From Hyposmocoma kahamanoa (lineage: Eukaryota > Arthropoda > Insecta > Lepidoptera > Cosmopterigidae): 64,000 nucleotides of DNA. The stretch covers positions 2,456,548 through 2,520,547 of the forward strand of contig NW_020654080.1 in assembly GCF_003589595.1 (NCBI RefSeq), in the 5' to 3' direction. The notes beneath the pieces are model-generated. The model did no database searches, was not told where the DNA came from, and saw nothing but the letters and a program-made list of their open reading frames with translations. The translations under genes were made by a program, and so were the position numbers. Shown here piece by piece: positions 52,699-63,717 of the stretch; position 1 is the first letter of the stretch, and every line of letters starts with the position of its first letter.

Positions 52699-54241
52699 CA
52701 CACATCAAAAAAAGTTTGCGATCAATAGCATAAGCTCCTATAATTCTTTAAATGTAACTTTATCAAGAAAAAATCTATGTTGTATGCTTTCTTTAAATAG
52801 GAATACCCTGTTTGAAATTAAAATATGAAACTATTTTTTATTATTTATTTTAAAAAATTGAGCCATTAATCATAATGTAATAGTGATAGAAATTTCATAG
52901 AAAGAAAAAGACTGTTTAATTAAACTTAAACAACAATTTATTATTAAAAGGTGTGAATTCAATATAAAATAACTCCTCCCCTGGCTCGAATACATGCGAA
53001 GATCCTCCTGGGCATGCTGAGGATCAAGTTATCCAGCATTTCCTGGGGTAACCTATCCCATTCTTCAATAGCGGCTTCCCTGAGCTCTGGAACTGTCTGG
53101 GGACGTGGCTCACGGTTCCATACTGCTCGTTTAAGAGCGTCCCACGCGTGCTCTATTGGGTTTAAGTCGGGCGAGCCGGCAGGCCAGTCTAATCGTGTGA
53201 TATCGTATTCTTGAAGAGCAGCATTGACTCGTTGAGCTCGATGTGCGGGCGCATTATCATCGACCAGTACAAATTGGTGCCCATGGTTTACTCAGAATGG
53301 TCTGACGATATCATCAATAGCAACTGCTTTGTACATGTCTGCTGTCATGAAGCCCCGATACGGGATCAAAGGCGTTCTAGCTCCAATCATAACGCCACCC
53401 CAAAAGGACACCGATTTTCCGCCTTGCTGAACTGTTCCAGTGGCAGTCCTTTGTCTTTCACGGTCGCCTGGTCTTCTCCAGACACGGACACGTCGGTTAT
53501 CTGGATGAGTGCTGATTCGGGATTCGTCAACGAAGAGACAGTTTTGCCAAATGTTTTCGTCCTCACCTTTTTCATTTTGCCGAAGTCTAGCCCACTGCAA
53601 TCTTCGTTGTTGACGTTGCCGGGAATTGAGCGGAGCTCGCCAAGACCTCCGTGCTCGTAATCCAGCCTGGTGCAAGCAATTGCGAACGGTCTGCGTGCTA
53701 ACTTCAAGCCCAGAGGCGGCCCTGACTTTTGCTTTTATTTTAGTGGCGTTGATTGTTGGATCACGGGCTGCCAGCAATCTAATATAGCGCTTTTGGGCAG
53801 CTGTCAAAACAGTTGGGCGACCGCTGCGGGGTCGGTCAGCTAAATTCCCCATTCCGTGATACCTCTGCAACGTAGCCACGACACAGGATTGGGATATAGC
53901 AAGTCTGCGTGCTATTACTCTCGTGATGTATCCTTCTTCCCTCAAAGTTACTATTCTAGCTCGTAAAACCTCTGATAATCCTCTTGGCATTTTTTCAATC
54001 ACAACTTTCCGCGAAAAATATCTTGAATCGCTTATAATTGACTAAATCAGATTCCTGAATGAGCGTAAGCTAGGACTGAAAGCCTTTTTATATGAAAAAA
54101 CAATTGAACGGGGTCATTGTTTTATGTTCTAATTTATTTTTAAGTAAAGAATCTATAAAGAAGAAAAAATCATAATATAATCTACAGTAACAAAAAAGAT
54201 TTCAGTTTTTCGAAGTGATCGCAAACTTTTTTTGATGTGTG
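52699..54241 (-). mobile_element. Tc1-type transposon, nearly complete (1543 bp)
   Basis: The inverted ends CACACATCAAAAAAAGTTTG plus CGATCA are identical at both termini (26 bp), and TA flanks each side (52697-52698, 54242-54243). The interior holds one long transposase frame on the minus strand. Total length and TA targeting fit the Tc1 group. It sits in an S1 copy whose two halves rejoin across one TA. Confidence 0.93.
52959..54002 (-). pseudogene. Tc1 transposase (DD34E) with one in-frame stop
   Basis: It cuts and pastes the element by DDE chemistry, binding the ends through a paired-type helix-turn-helix. Reading from ATG at 54002, residues 1-110 contain the two helix-turn-helix regions (MPRGLSEVLRARIVTLREEG..., then the linker DRPRSGRPTVLTAAQKRYIR). 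The catalytic residues are D159 in LFVDES, D249 in VLVDDNAPAH and E284 in DLNPIEHAWD, with 34 residues between the last two. All are in one frame, broken by a single TGA at codon 237 (53292-53294, after IVRPF). The C-terminus is LSMPRRIFACIRARGGVILY. About 347 codons is normal for Tc1. Met5 could also be the start. The single TGA makes this copy non-functional as read. Confidence 0.92.
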
Positions 54242-54300
54242 TATGTAAGGCGGAAACTACCCTGGACGAATTCTTTAACAAGGAGCTCTTCTGCTACTAA
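54242..54300 (-). repeat. S1 copy, part right of the Tc1 insertion
   Basis: TATGTAAGGCGGAAACTACC, CTGGACGAATTCTTTAACAA and GGAGCTCTTCTGCTACT complete the S1 copy begun at 52460. Confidence 0.85.
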
Positions 54301-54399
54301 AATAAATTAATAAATAATTGTTTTACAAGTACATATGTTTATCTTTACTACGAGTCGGTGACCCAACGTTTTGCACTACGCGCGCTGTCCCGGACTCGA

Positions 54400-54605
54400 T
54401 TAAGACTTATTTAGGAAAATAACTTTCCTAAAGTTGGTTCTGGTCTAGATGTTCTGGATACTGTACAATTACAAGGAATTCCTTAATTTGAGACCCGGTA
54501 ATTATTGTGGTTGGCTGATACATTATTATTTATCATTCGGATTCGAATCGACGACACTTGCTTGAGAGGCGATAGGTTAAATCATTAGGCTACCATGGCT
54601 TTTTT
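54400..54605 (+). repeat. Repeat shared with 33640-33840, with tRNA-like end
   Basis: AACTTTCCTAAAGTTGGTTC, GGAATTCCTTAATTTGAGAC and TTGTGGTTGGCTGATACA match the earlier copy. At 54535-54600, reading in reverse, GCCATGGTAGCCTAATGATT (box A-like) and GTCGATTCGAATCCGAATG (box B) form a tRNA-like head of a SINE in the opposite orientation. Confidence 0.5.
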
Positions 54606-56302
54606 ATGTACATTATTATTATTACTTAATTCCGTGTAAATATGTTAGTACTCGTATATAAAGATAGCTAAAATTCTAACTTTTAAAAGTTGATTAATTT
54701 TCTCTCCATACAAATAATTATACTGCCACAGTTATTTTTACTTACTAATCGCTTTATCTCACGGAATGATCACTAACGTGTCATCACATGCGTGGTAGTA
54801 TCGGATTTCAATTTACGAGTGCGCTACCGGTGGTGCGCCCGCGCACGCCATCGGCGACCAGAGGCGTTATGTGGAAATTATTGCTTAATAGGTACTTTGC
54901 TTATTTGTATAAGAGAATGTGGGTGGAAATGTGAGAAAAGATCGACCGATTGAAGATTTTCTTGAAAAAAAATCTAGATCAAAGGCATCAAGATAATATG
55001 CGCGTATATGAAAACACTGAGTGATTTTAAGTACTTCCGAAAAAATACAAAATATGGTGGTATTTTACATTGCATTTTTTATAGTTCAGTGATCTGGTCA
55101 AAATGACTAAGTGGTTATTGTTAACCATACGTTAATTCAGTGACCAGGAATATTAAAAAGTTAAACTCAGTTACTATTTAATTGTGCTGTATTTTTATAT
55201 TGATAAGAATGTCGCAAATTGCATTTAAACCTGATCCACATCATCATCATATGCTAGCTGGATATAGGTCTCCAAGTTTCCGTGTCACTCCCTATGGTCC
55301 CGTGCTAAACTCATCCAGTTTCGCCCCGCAATCATTTAAACCTGATTTATCCCAGAGTAATCTTGAGGTCAGATATAGCTATATTCAGTGTTTGAAAAGG
55401 CCATTCTCTCGCCTTGTGGTTTTCTTGTTGTTCCATGTAAACCAATTTAAAAGCCCCAATTAACAAAAATAAATTATAAACTTCAATAAATAATTCATAG
55501 GTATAATTACATGAATTTGCGAAAGAGTTGTTCAGAAATTGACCTGTTTTACACAGAAACGACCAGTTTAATCAAAATGGCGGTGCCATACGTGGATAAT
55601 TGTAGGCAAATTGGAGAAGATGGCACCTTAACAAGGTAGCCTTTTAGGGGATTTTTTATTGGGACACTTTAGCCGCCATCTATTACACCGCAGTGTAAAT
55701 GTGGTTAAATTATTCCTTTTAAGGAGCAATCTGTAGACGACGTTTTATTTCTAATTTTGTTCATGTAACAAATCAATGTCGGAACTTAATTTAAAAGTAC
55801 ATCTTAATTTATATACTATTAAACATCTCTGAGTATCGCTAGCGACTGTCTTCTTCTTTTAACAGTGTCGATGTTCCTTTTATTTTCAGACAATGTTGAC
55901 TTTGAATAATACATTCCTTCGTACAGGTATTAGGACACAAGGGACACAACCGCAAGTGTGGCATGGACTGTTCTGCACAAATAATAAAGAACTTTATTCA
56001 TCCACATTGACATAAACATTTTTAATTTTTTACACCACAATTTCCGTAAATAACGTAGTCTTTAGTTATATCATGCACCAATAAATTGAGAGGACTGCTA
56101 ATATCCATATTACAGATCGTAATACTGATATATTATATAGATATTGTAATAAATTACTCTTAATCCGGTCGAGAAACGTTCAGAAACCAATGAACAATAA
56201 CGACGTCCGATCTGTCAATTTAATAACCCAGCTACAGCACTGCAAATCACACAAAGTCAGGAAGTTGTTTATATTACGTAAAGCCTGCGAAGTAGAGCGG
56301 AT
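54606..56302. other. Long stretch without an assigned gene
   Basis: Mixed AT-rich DNA. The plus-strand frame at 55182-55463 (93 codons, with HHHH and PSFRVTPYGPVLNSSSFAPQ) matches no family I know. A CG-containing patch lies at 54780-54860. Confidence 0.35.
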
Positions 56303-56412
56303 TTTATCTCCCCAATTGTGTTCGGCTCAGACACTACCTTCTTCTATTGAATCTGACCCTCGAGTTTCCAAATTCTCCTTTGATTGGTCCCAGAATATTT
56401 TGAAATATCTGC
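56303..56412 (+). repeat. Repeat shared with 32225-32335
   Basis: TTATCTCCCCAATTGTGTTC, GGCTCAGACACTACC and CCAAATTCTCCTTTGATTGG, then TCCCAGAATATTTTG. The plus-strand frame reads ILSPQLCSAQTLPSSIES and FSFDWSQNILKYLP. Likely a piece of retroelement coding sequence, family unknown. Confidence 0.5.
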
Positions 56413-57478
56413 CGTAAAAAACATCATCATATTCAATAAAATAAATAATACAAAAAAAGAGTGTTCCGAACTTTCTAGCAGTCCGAAAAAGGAACACAAG
56501 CAGATTAGTTTTCAGCGATAATAGAGACTTAGAAGCTTAGGGTCCACAAAGGAGCCATTGCATTATTACACTGCGGTGTGACATGCTTTTTAGTGTTATA
56601 ATAACCATTATTACCAAAACCTTAACATTTTCACAGGTGTGAAGGTATGTGCAGAACGTCATCTTTTAATTATAACGCTATTCATTTGATTGCGTTCCTT
56701 TTATATGTTACCTGACTCGATAATGTCAAGATAAAGTACTTATAATACATCATAATTACCAATGGAATCGTGTTTCTGCTTTATATTAAAGCAAGTATAG
56801 TTTTCTTCTTTAATTTTTCATCTGTCAGTCTCCTTGATCTTCTACAGTTTAATTTATTGTTTTTTTCTTTTTTGATGTTAAGTTTTAAATGATTTCATGT
56901 CTTGCACTACCCATGTTTAACGGTTCCAAATTTCAATTTTTTATCACTTTGCTTCACAAAAGATAGCTCGCTAGTATGGGACACTATCTCATAACATTAG
57001 GATGTACGTAGGTGATAGAAATAAATACGTTTGTTTATAGAGACATGTTTATTATTCGGTCTCCAGAAAATAAGATAACATGCATACCTTTACGCAAAGA
57101 CTACAAACCTCCTTCTGCTACACTCTGACACACCTTCTTCGCCTCTATAAATCTATTTAATTATTTATTTATTTGCATTTCACATATAGTCTTAAGTGTT
57201 ATAGTACACAAATTTAGAACTATGATAAGAACTACATGTGAGATCCTATAAGGGCGTAGCAAAATACGCTTAAGACGTAATACATATTTTAACCATGGTA
57301 ATATAAATTAGAGTTTTATCGTATAACATTCATAAAATTTTCCCCTATACAATTGTTAACTTTGTTTAAGCTTTTAATATTCATAATTTTAGGGTAATAA
57401 CAGTTTTATCAAACAGTGTTATCGTCAATTAATATTAATATAATAATAATTCCGATAATAAAATATAAAAGCTAATTT
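56413..57478. other. Long AT-rich stretch, nothing recognised
   Basis: No gene or repeat boundary. A (TTAT)n-type run lies near 57155-57175. Confidence 0.4.
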
Positions 57479-57842
57479 TTATTTTTATTTATTTTATTTT
57501 ATTTATTTATTAGGAAGACCAACAGCTTAAAACTAAATTAAGTAATAATAATAACGACATAAAGCCAATTACAGGTCCTCACAAATAACAATTGATTTTC
57601 AAGTTTTAGCACACAATTTTCAAGAAAGAAAAAATAATCAATTACAAACATAGAGAAAATCTTATCTTATCTTAATCTTATATCTATCTATCTATTTATC
57701 AAAATTCAATACGAGTATTATATATATATTTGCATGTTAAACTCTAAATTATAAATTAGTGCATAGGAACATACTAACGCGTACATTATATACCCTTCAA
57801 AGATTGTTATGATATTTAAAAATATTTGAAGATTTCGGTACA
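57479..57842 (-). repeat. Probable 3' UTR and (AATAAA)n-type tail of the LINE at 57843-60180
   Basis: In plus orientation a TTTATTTATTTTATTTTATT run (57479-57512) is followed by AGGAAGACCAACAGCTTAAA. Read on the minus strand, this is a simple AATAAA-rich tail at the end of retroelement sequence directly downstream of the LINE stop codon. Confidence 0.45.
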
Positions 57843-60180
57843 TTATTTATTTATATCAACGATGCATTCGGCAATACTGTAATAACATTTTGCTATAAGG
57901 AATTGCTTCAAATGATTTACAAATTTAGTGTAATTTGATATAACTTTAAGATGATTAGGTGTTTTGTTATATATTTTGCTAACCATAAAATGGGTAGCGG
58001 CTGTGCATATCTTTAGTTTAGAGAAAGGTATTTTAATTTTATTTTGGGTTCTATTATTTCGTTTTATTGTTTCTATCGGGGAATACAAATGTGAGTGCTT
58101 TCTAACAAACTTACACGATTCCAATATAAATATTGAGGTCAGAGTAAGAATGCCGTTTTCTATGAATACAGGCTTGCATGAGTCTGTTTGCTGAAGGTTG
58201 AATAGAATGCGTATACACCTTTTTTGGTTTACAAACATTTTGTCGGTTTCGGTACTATTTCCCCACAATATGATGCCATAGCTCAATCTAGCATGACAGT
58301 ACGCGTGATAAGCGGCTAGGGCTGTTTTGAATTGTGTTACCCTCTTTAAATAACCCAGCGCGTCAGTCACTGAAGAAAAAAAAAAGGGCTGTTTTGAATT
58401 GTGTTACCCTCTTTAAATAACCCAGCGCGTCAGTCACTGAAGAAAGTTTAGCTGCTAATTTTTGCAACATCCGGTTTCAAGCTCAAATTCATGTCAATTT
58501 CCACTCTCAACAGCATTGTCGAGCTTACTGTTTCTAGAGATTGGTCTTTATATTTATAGTTAATATTTAACGGAGTCTTTTGATAGGGCTTAAACGGTAT
58601 TAATTTTGTCTTATCAATATTAATTTTCAAGTTATGTATGTCGAGCCAATTTGTGATCCTATTTAGTTTAAGGTCCAATTTAGAATTCAACTCATTTGCG
58701 TCTTGGCATGATAGTAAAATTGAGACATCATCGGCATAGATTGTGCATTGACTATTAAGCATATTTGGAAGTGAATTGATATAAATTAAAAAGAATGTAC
58801 ACCCCAAAACACTGCCCTGTGGGAACCATTGACTAGTATTTCAGAAGATCTGTTAAGGTTTGTGTTTTGGATTTCTACAATTTGAGAGCGATTTTCCAAA
58901 CATGACCTAAACCCGATGGTTTACACGTCGATACGTGACACTCCTCGAATTCCACTTGTATTTAAGTGGATAAAGATAATGGAAAAGAATATTATGGTTA
59001 ACCCTATCGTAAGTCTTGCTCATGTTCAGTAACAACCCAATTGCATATTTTTTTGAATTTATTGAATCGAGGATAATTTGGAAATATTCGTAAATTGCTC
59101 TAGCATGGTTGATCTATTTTTCCTAAATCCGTTCTGACAATCGCTGAAAATATGATATTTTTCGAAAAAGCAGTTCAGACGTTTTACCATTGCAGTTTCT
59201 ATTATTTTTGATGATGAAGGGAGCAGAGCAATGGGACGATAGTTACTTGGATCACTTTTATTTTAAACAAGGTTGTTTTTAACGCGTTTGGGAAAATTCC
59301 CTGGTTAAATGATTGGTTTGTGAGTGTTGTAAATGGTGTGGTTAGCTCAGACGCACATATTTTTGTTAACAAGGGCCGGATCTCATCAATTCCAAAACTC
59401 TTTTTATTTTTTAACTTTTTGATAATGCTATAAGTTTCATGTAAGTCTATTGGCTTTAGGAAAAAGGTATTTTCAATTGAGTTATTAGTAGGAATGGTAG
59501 ACTGCACTTTGTTTGGAGTAGCATTTCCTATGGATGCAAAGAAATATATATATCTATTCGTGTTGATAATTTTTTTGGAAGTTTTACAGCTTTTTTGAGT
59601 CCCTTACAATATTTCTAATAACGTATTTGCAGCGTTTTATTATTTGATTGGGATACTAGAAGTTTTTATTTTAGTTTATTCCTGGTGTAAGGTAAGTCTT
59701 CTTTGAATTAATTTAATTTTTTACTATTTTAATGGGTATATATTTATTCATTAAGGTTTGCAAAGTATTCAGAAAGGCATCATAGTCGTTTACATTTTTT
59801 TTTGGGGTTATTATTTTACTCCAATCGACTTTTTGAAACTCAATTTTAAATTTAGTGCAGTTTATGTCATTATAAATACGTTTACGTCTAATTAGCTGTC
59901 GTAAGTTTTGTGTGGGGAAGGGAGTTAAAAAGAAGTTAGAAGTTATTTAGTTGTGCCTTACGGGGTAGCTCCATGTTGAGTAGTTTGTAGTCAATTTGCG
60001 GGAGCTGCAATCATCAGGTTTGTATTCTTGTCCGTCTATCATTAGTCTATTGTTTATAATCTTTGCTCTTCGTCCATTTCTTAGTGCCTCGACACGAATT
60101 TTTATAACATTTTTCTGACTTGAAGCGACTCTTGTCCTAACGTTTTGAGACAGACAATCCAGTATTTTTAAAAAGGCGTC
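57843..60180 (-). pseudogene. Degraded LINE with reverse transcriptase domain
   Basis: From upstream on the minus strand: KYSKTDAFLKILDCLSQN and ALRNGRRAKIINNRLMIDGQ to a stop near 59940, possibly an ORF1 end. Then FKIEFQKVDWSKIITP (about 59850). IIKKLKNKKSFGIDEI lies at 59507-59202, the front of the reverse transcriptase. GLLLNMSKTYDRVNHNILFH follows (about 59030-58970): motif A, with the first Asp changed to Asn. FPQGSVLGCTFFLIYINSL and CTIYADDVSILLS (58807-58448) are motif B and an intact YADD. The C-terminus is AAYHAYCHARLSYGIILWGN to CYYSIAECIVDINK (58370-57843). Frames shift several times, so it is inactive. Confidence 0.75.
58319..58444. repeat. 59-bp tandem duplication inside the LINE
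   Basis: GGGCTGTTTTGAATTGTGTT through GTCAGTCACTGAAGAAA occurs at 58319-58377 and again at 58386-58444, separated by an A-run. It lies within the coding sequence (SVTDALGYLKRVTQFKTAL is repeated) and breaks the frame between the 58448 and 57843 segments. Confidence 0.92.
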
Positions 60181-60229
60181 GGTTTTGGAGTATTTGTTTG
60201 GTGGCTTTTTTGCTCAAGAGTTCGATTTG

Positions 60230-60480
60230 TAACGGCCTCCTGTGACCTCGTCGTCGTCGTCTTCATAGATGCCCGTTTGTTCTTGCTCCTTTTATTAAGT
60301 ACTTCCCCAATCTGATTTAGATGTACGCCGAGATCTATCTCTTCCCATGCTTTCATCCACATTCACTCTATAAATGTATGCCGTCAATCTATCAACATTC
60401 ATTATTTATACGTGACCAAACCATCGAAGCATCTCTTCTCTTTCCTAGTCACTAAATCATCTTTCATACCACAGCGCTCT
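60230..60480 (-). pseudogene. C-terminal remnant of a second LINE family
   Basis: The minus strand reads, across frameshifts, RCGMKDDLVTRKE, EEMLRWFGHV, a stop, IMNVDRLTAYIYRVNVDESM, GRDRSRRTSKSDWGS. This is the ...MLRWFGHVERM...RLTKQIYxAxVxGxxGRGRPR... tail known from many insect LINEs. It abuts the upstream end of the LINE at 57843-60180. Confidence 0.6.
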
Positions 60481-60658
60481 CTTACTTGCAAAATAAATTA
60501 AATTAAAATAAAATCTAATTGCTAACCAAGCAAAGCTTATCACATGTTGCAGTTAGACTATGAATATAGTTATAGTTTAAGCTGTACAAGTAACAAAATA
60601 TTATTGGTTGCTGGATCTCGTGTCCGGTTTTAGTGTTCCGGTTTGGTTGCTTTGGTGG
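60481..60658. other. Intergenic AT-rich sequence
   Basis: Nothing recognised. Confidence 0.35.
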
Positions 60659-60862
60659 CTAACACACAGTAGTTAAAAATATAACACTCGTGGTTATGTG
60701 GGTTATCCTATGACATTTATACAGCAACAAAAAAAGGTGCACATAAACCAGGGCACGGACCAGCCCACAAGCAGCGACCAGCAACCTGTGTTTATCGTAA
60801 TAAATGCGTGCACGTCGCAACTCGATATCGGGATAATAAATTTCCAGAAACTCCCGTGGCAC
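60659..60862 (-). other. Unassigned open frame, 67 codons
   Basis: MPREFLEIYYPDIELRRARI, then YYDKHRLLVAACGLVRAL, then a hydrophobic VYVHLFLLLYKC. The composition is more protein-like than most frames here: charged start, one membrane-like segment. I recognise no family and see no splice context that proves an exon. It could be repeat-derived. Confidence 0.2.
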
Positions 60863-60959
60863 AATTATGACACTTAATTGAAAATTCGGTTATCGGATCC
60901 TTTATAAGTGCTTTCGTAGAAAAGGAGGTTTTTAGGGTTGCCACAAAAATATTTATTTA

Positions 60960-61100
60960 TTTATTCGTATTTGTATGGCCTACATTTATCTCTCTCGTGA
61001 GTTTGGGAGTAATTTGTGGTTTTCTATGTGTGTGTTCATGGCATCCGCGATACAGGGGTTCCCTAGTGCGAGGCTATGAGTGTGTGCGTTATTATTGTTG
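60960..61100 (+). repeat. S2 SINE, 3' half
   Basis: GTATGGCCTACATTTATCTC, TCTCGTGAGTTTGGGAGTAA, GCATCCGCGATACAGGGGTT, CCCTAGTGCGAGGCTATGAG and the tail GTTATTATTG. The head is truncated. Confidence 0.78.
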
Positions 61101-61224
61101 TTGTCGAGGTAAGTTTTAATGTTTTAGTGTTTTGGTAAGATCACAGCCCACATGTTCTCTAAAGACGGAAGTTAGCATAACTTGAACGCAAGATTATCAA
61201 AATAAATCACTTCTTCTTATCGTA

Positions 61225-61375
61225 TCGATGACGTACCTTACAAAGCTTGCCACCGTGGGGAAGGATTTGCCGATCGCGTAAGGTACTTGCCGATTGTTGC
61301 CCAGGGTGCACCAGACGTACAGGATAGGAATGGTACGTCGGAGAGGCTCCTTTCGTGCACCCCAACAAATCACTA
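61225..61375 (+). repeat. Repeat fragment shared with 7045-7430
   Basis: CTTGCCGATTGTTGCCCAGG, GTGCACCAGACGTACAGG, GGAATGGTACGTCGGAGAGG and CTCCTTTCGTGCACCCC parallel the 7-kb copy. Function unknown. Confidence 0.45.
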
Positions 61376-61495
61376 ACTTAACGAGAAACAGTTACACTTG
61401 CTTTATTGCTTAAAGCTCTGCTATTTCACGTCCATCCAGGTATTCTTGATTAGCTTCTTTACACGGTTCTTCACGGAGTTGAAGCCGGTAAGAAT

Positions 61496-61780
61496 TATTT
61501 ATAACATCAAGTGACGGGACGAACAAGTCGTGCGCCTGATGATAAGCGACTTGCCTATTCATAACACTGAAAGGCTCTACCACTGCGTCTGTCACTATAA
61601 GATTGACTGACAATTCCTAATTCCTTTAGTTTCACCAGCACATAGATGCTGGTGAAAGGGTATAGACCCTTCAAAACCGGAACGCAATGATGTTCACATT
61701 AGTGCTTGACGACAGAAATAGATAACGGTGGCAGTATTTCCCTGGACGAACACTTTTACAATGAGATCTACTGCTGCTTG
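61496..61780 (-). repeat. S1 copy, nearly full length
   Basis: In reverse: TAACATCAAGTGACGGGACG, AACAAGTCGTGCGCCTGATG, ATAAGCGACTTGCC, GTTTCACCAGCACATAGATG, CAAAACCGGAACGCAATG, GGTGGCAGTATTTCCCTGGA and ACACTTTTACAATGAGATC. The middle is eroded. Confidence 0.8.
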
Positions 61781-61788
61781 AATTGTTT

Positions 61789-61915
61789 TTATAATATCAA
61801 GTAACAGGATAAACAAGTTGCGTGTAATCTGTAACCCTGAGACGTAAGTTGATAAGTCTCATATGCCTGTAATTTCACCAGCACCCTTCAAAACCGGAAC
61901 GCAGTGGTGGCAGTA
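61789..61915 (-). repeat. S1 fragment, second in tandem
   Basis: TTTTTATAATATCAAGTAAC, AGGATAAACAAGTTGCGTG, GTAACCCTGAGACGTAAGTT and TCTCATATGCCTGTAATTTC. The same orientation as the copy just before it, with a large deletion of the CGACACGCC...CTGCC part. Confidence 0.75.
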
Positions 61916-62299
61916 ATCAATGACACACATTAGGGTGCCAACATTATTCTATACATGATCGTACTATAAACGAAACGGTGCAGGTGATAACCCTATTAAA
62001 GAAGTACTTGAAATACTTGGTCTAAGTAATGGGTAGCGAATACCTGCACTTAGTGGTATGGGTAAACAAGAAAATTGATTTTGAAAAAAATAACTTACAA
62101 AATATGGGTATTCATCGTTTACAATTTCATGGAAACATTTTACTGGCGACTGAACAAGCCCATACAATTTGTATGGGAGAAATTAAGAAAACAACGTGAT
62201 TATTGACTATAAATATCGTCAAAAGTTTGTTTTTTTTTCATTGAAATATGATACCAGAGTTCAAAATTAACCTACATTATAGGTATATATTCAAAATCA
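61916..62299. other. Intergenic sequence
   Basis: No gene or repeat boundary recognised. Confidence 0.35.
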
Positions 62300-62395
62300 T
62301 CAACTCGTTTATTCGTCCCACTGCGGGGTACGGGTTTCCTCTCAGGCGAGGGCTTAGGCCATAGTCTGCCACGCTGGGCCGACAGTTGTGAGTTT
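62300..62395 (+). repeat. Dispersed LINE 3'-region fragment
   Basis: ATTCGTCCCACTGCGGGGTA, CGGGTTTCCTCTCAGG, GGCTTAGGCCATAGTCTGCC and ACGCTGGGCCGA. A wording common in lepidopteran intergenic DNA; related to 28591-28760 and 29155-29235. Confidence 0.5.
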
Positions 62396-62959
62396 TTCTT
62401 CATCGAAAAGCTCGTGGTGAATTTCAAATTAAGTTTCTTAAAAACTGAACTTCCTTATTAATTATGAAAATATATTATTGAAATACAATTGTTGTAGACA
62501 ATCTAGAAAAAACTGAGTAATTACCGGCCAAATATAAAAAAAAAATAATTGAATGCTCCAGTTTAAAAATGGAACATGGAATTTGTAATTTATTTTCAAA
62601 ATGTAGCACCACAGCCAATAATTGGTCGGCAATTATTCATTCAAAATTTGAATTTCGATCGTTCGTTGGTGGTCCCGGCGTGAATATGAGGCGGTCCCAC
62701 GATCAGTATCGAATGGTGAATTTTTACGTGTTGCATAATTTTGTGTTAGATTAACCGCTTGTTTCACTTGCGTATATAACGACCATGAATATTTAGAGAA
62801 CGGGAGGAATGGAGCAAATTATCATTTCATTTAGAAAATCAAGACCGTGTTTATTTGCAACCTATATTATCTGAAATCAGCAGCTCGAAGACGAGGTCTT
62901 TGTCGAAGAGCGAAATATACAAAAGTACTATCGAAAAGTAACGGAAAGTATTTCTTTTG
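62396..62959. other. Intergenic sequence
   Basis: No gene or repeat boundary recognised. Confidence 0.35.
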
Positions 62960-63112
62960 ACGACAACAAGCACGTAGAAAAATTCGTGAGGTCCGCTGGT
63001 TCGTTCCGTGACTTAGTTGGTGTAGCGTTCTGGCACGGTATGCTAGAAGAAGGATCGAAGGATTTTTTCTGAGTGTTCGATCTTTGTATTAATAATTATA
63101 ACAAATATGAAT
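62960..63112 (+). repeat. S3 tRNA-derived SINE with deletion in the tRNA head
   Basis: GAAAAATTCGTGAGGTCCGC, TGGTTCGTTCCGTGACTTAG (box A-like) and GGCACGGTATGCTAGAAG, then it jumps straight to GATCGAAGGATTTTTTCTGA, GTGTTCGATCTTTGTATTAA and ATTATAACAA. The T arm with box B is deleted, so it cannot be transcribed from an internal promoter. Confidence 0.72.
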
Positions 63113-63313
63113 TAATATAGAACGAGATTCTCACTCAGCTGGTTAGTTGCGCTACCCGGGTACCAGACATTGACAATAACCTAGGACATACGATCACTAT
63201 CTGGTGAAATCTTTATCTATTTACACCCCACCCGATCTCAAAACCAAACGTTGCTGACTAGTAAGCAGTTTTGGATGCGATGCGACATTTCATTGAATTT
63301 TGTGCCTTGGTGG

Positions 63314-63598
63314 CATTGACTTAGAAATAAATGGACGACGGGTCTAATACAAAAACCACGAAAAAAATGTCCCAAGTCAACCTATTTAAAGGTAGTGCAT
63401 GTAAAGGAATATGAAAAAGCTAAAACGTTGAATTTAAATTGTAATGTCATCGCAGTACCTAGTCTAATTTTGCTTGCTTCGCTGTCAGTCGAACAAACGA
63501 AGACTAAACCGTGAATGACGCACTATACGATTTTAACGCCCTATAAGTTCGGACACTTTTTAGCGCGGACCCGATGTCCATAGAATTGTAAGTCAATG
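63314..63598 (+). mobile_element. MITE-A copy 6
   Basis: Left end CATTGACTTAG (one change), right end GTAAGTCAATG, flanked by exact CTTGGTGG (63306-63313 and 63599-63606). Confidence 0.94.
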
Positions 63599-63717
63599 CT
63601 TGGTGGCAATTAATTATTTGCCTACAACACACTACAAAAAAGATCAATAGTGTCCTATCTACTAATTTTACTTGCAACCCTTCGCCAGTCGCCCCGTGAT
63701 CGTATTCGCGTTTTTTT

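Noticed and set aside
53211..53660. 149-codon plus-strand frame opposite the Tc1 transposase
   Set aside because: Antisense shadow of the transposase; no independent motif.
58319..58444. Tandem duplication as a target-site duplication
   Set aside because: Units are 59 bp and adjacent with only an A-run between; nothing is inserted between them.
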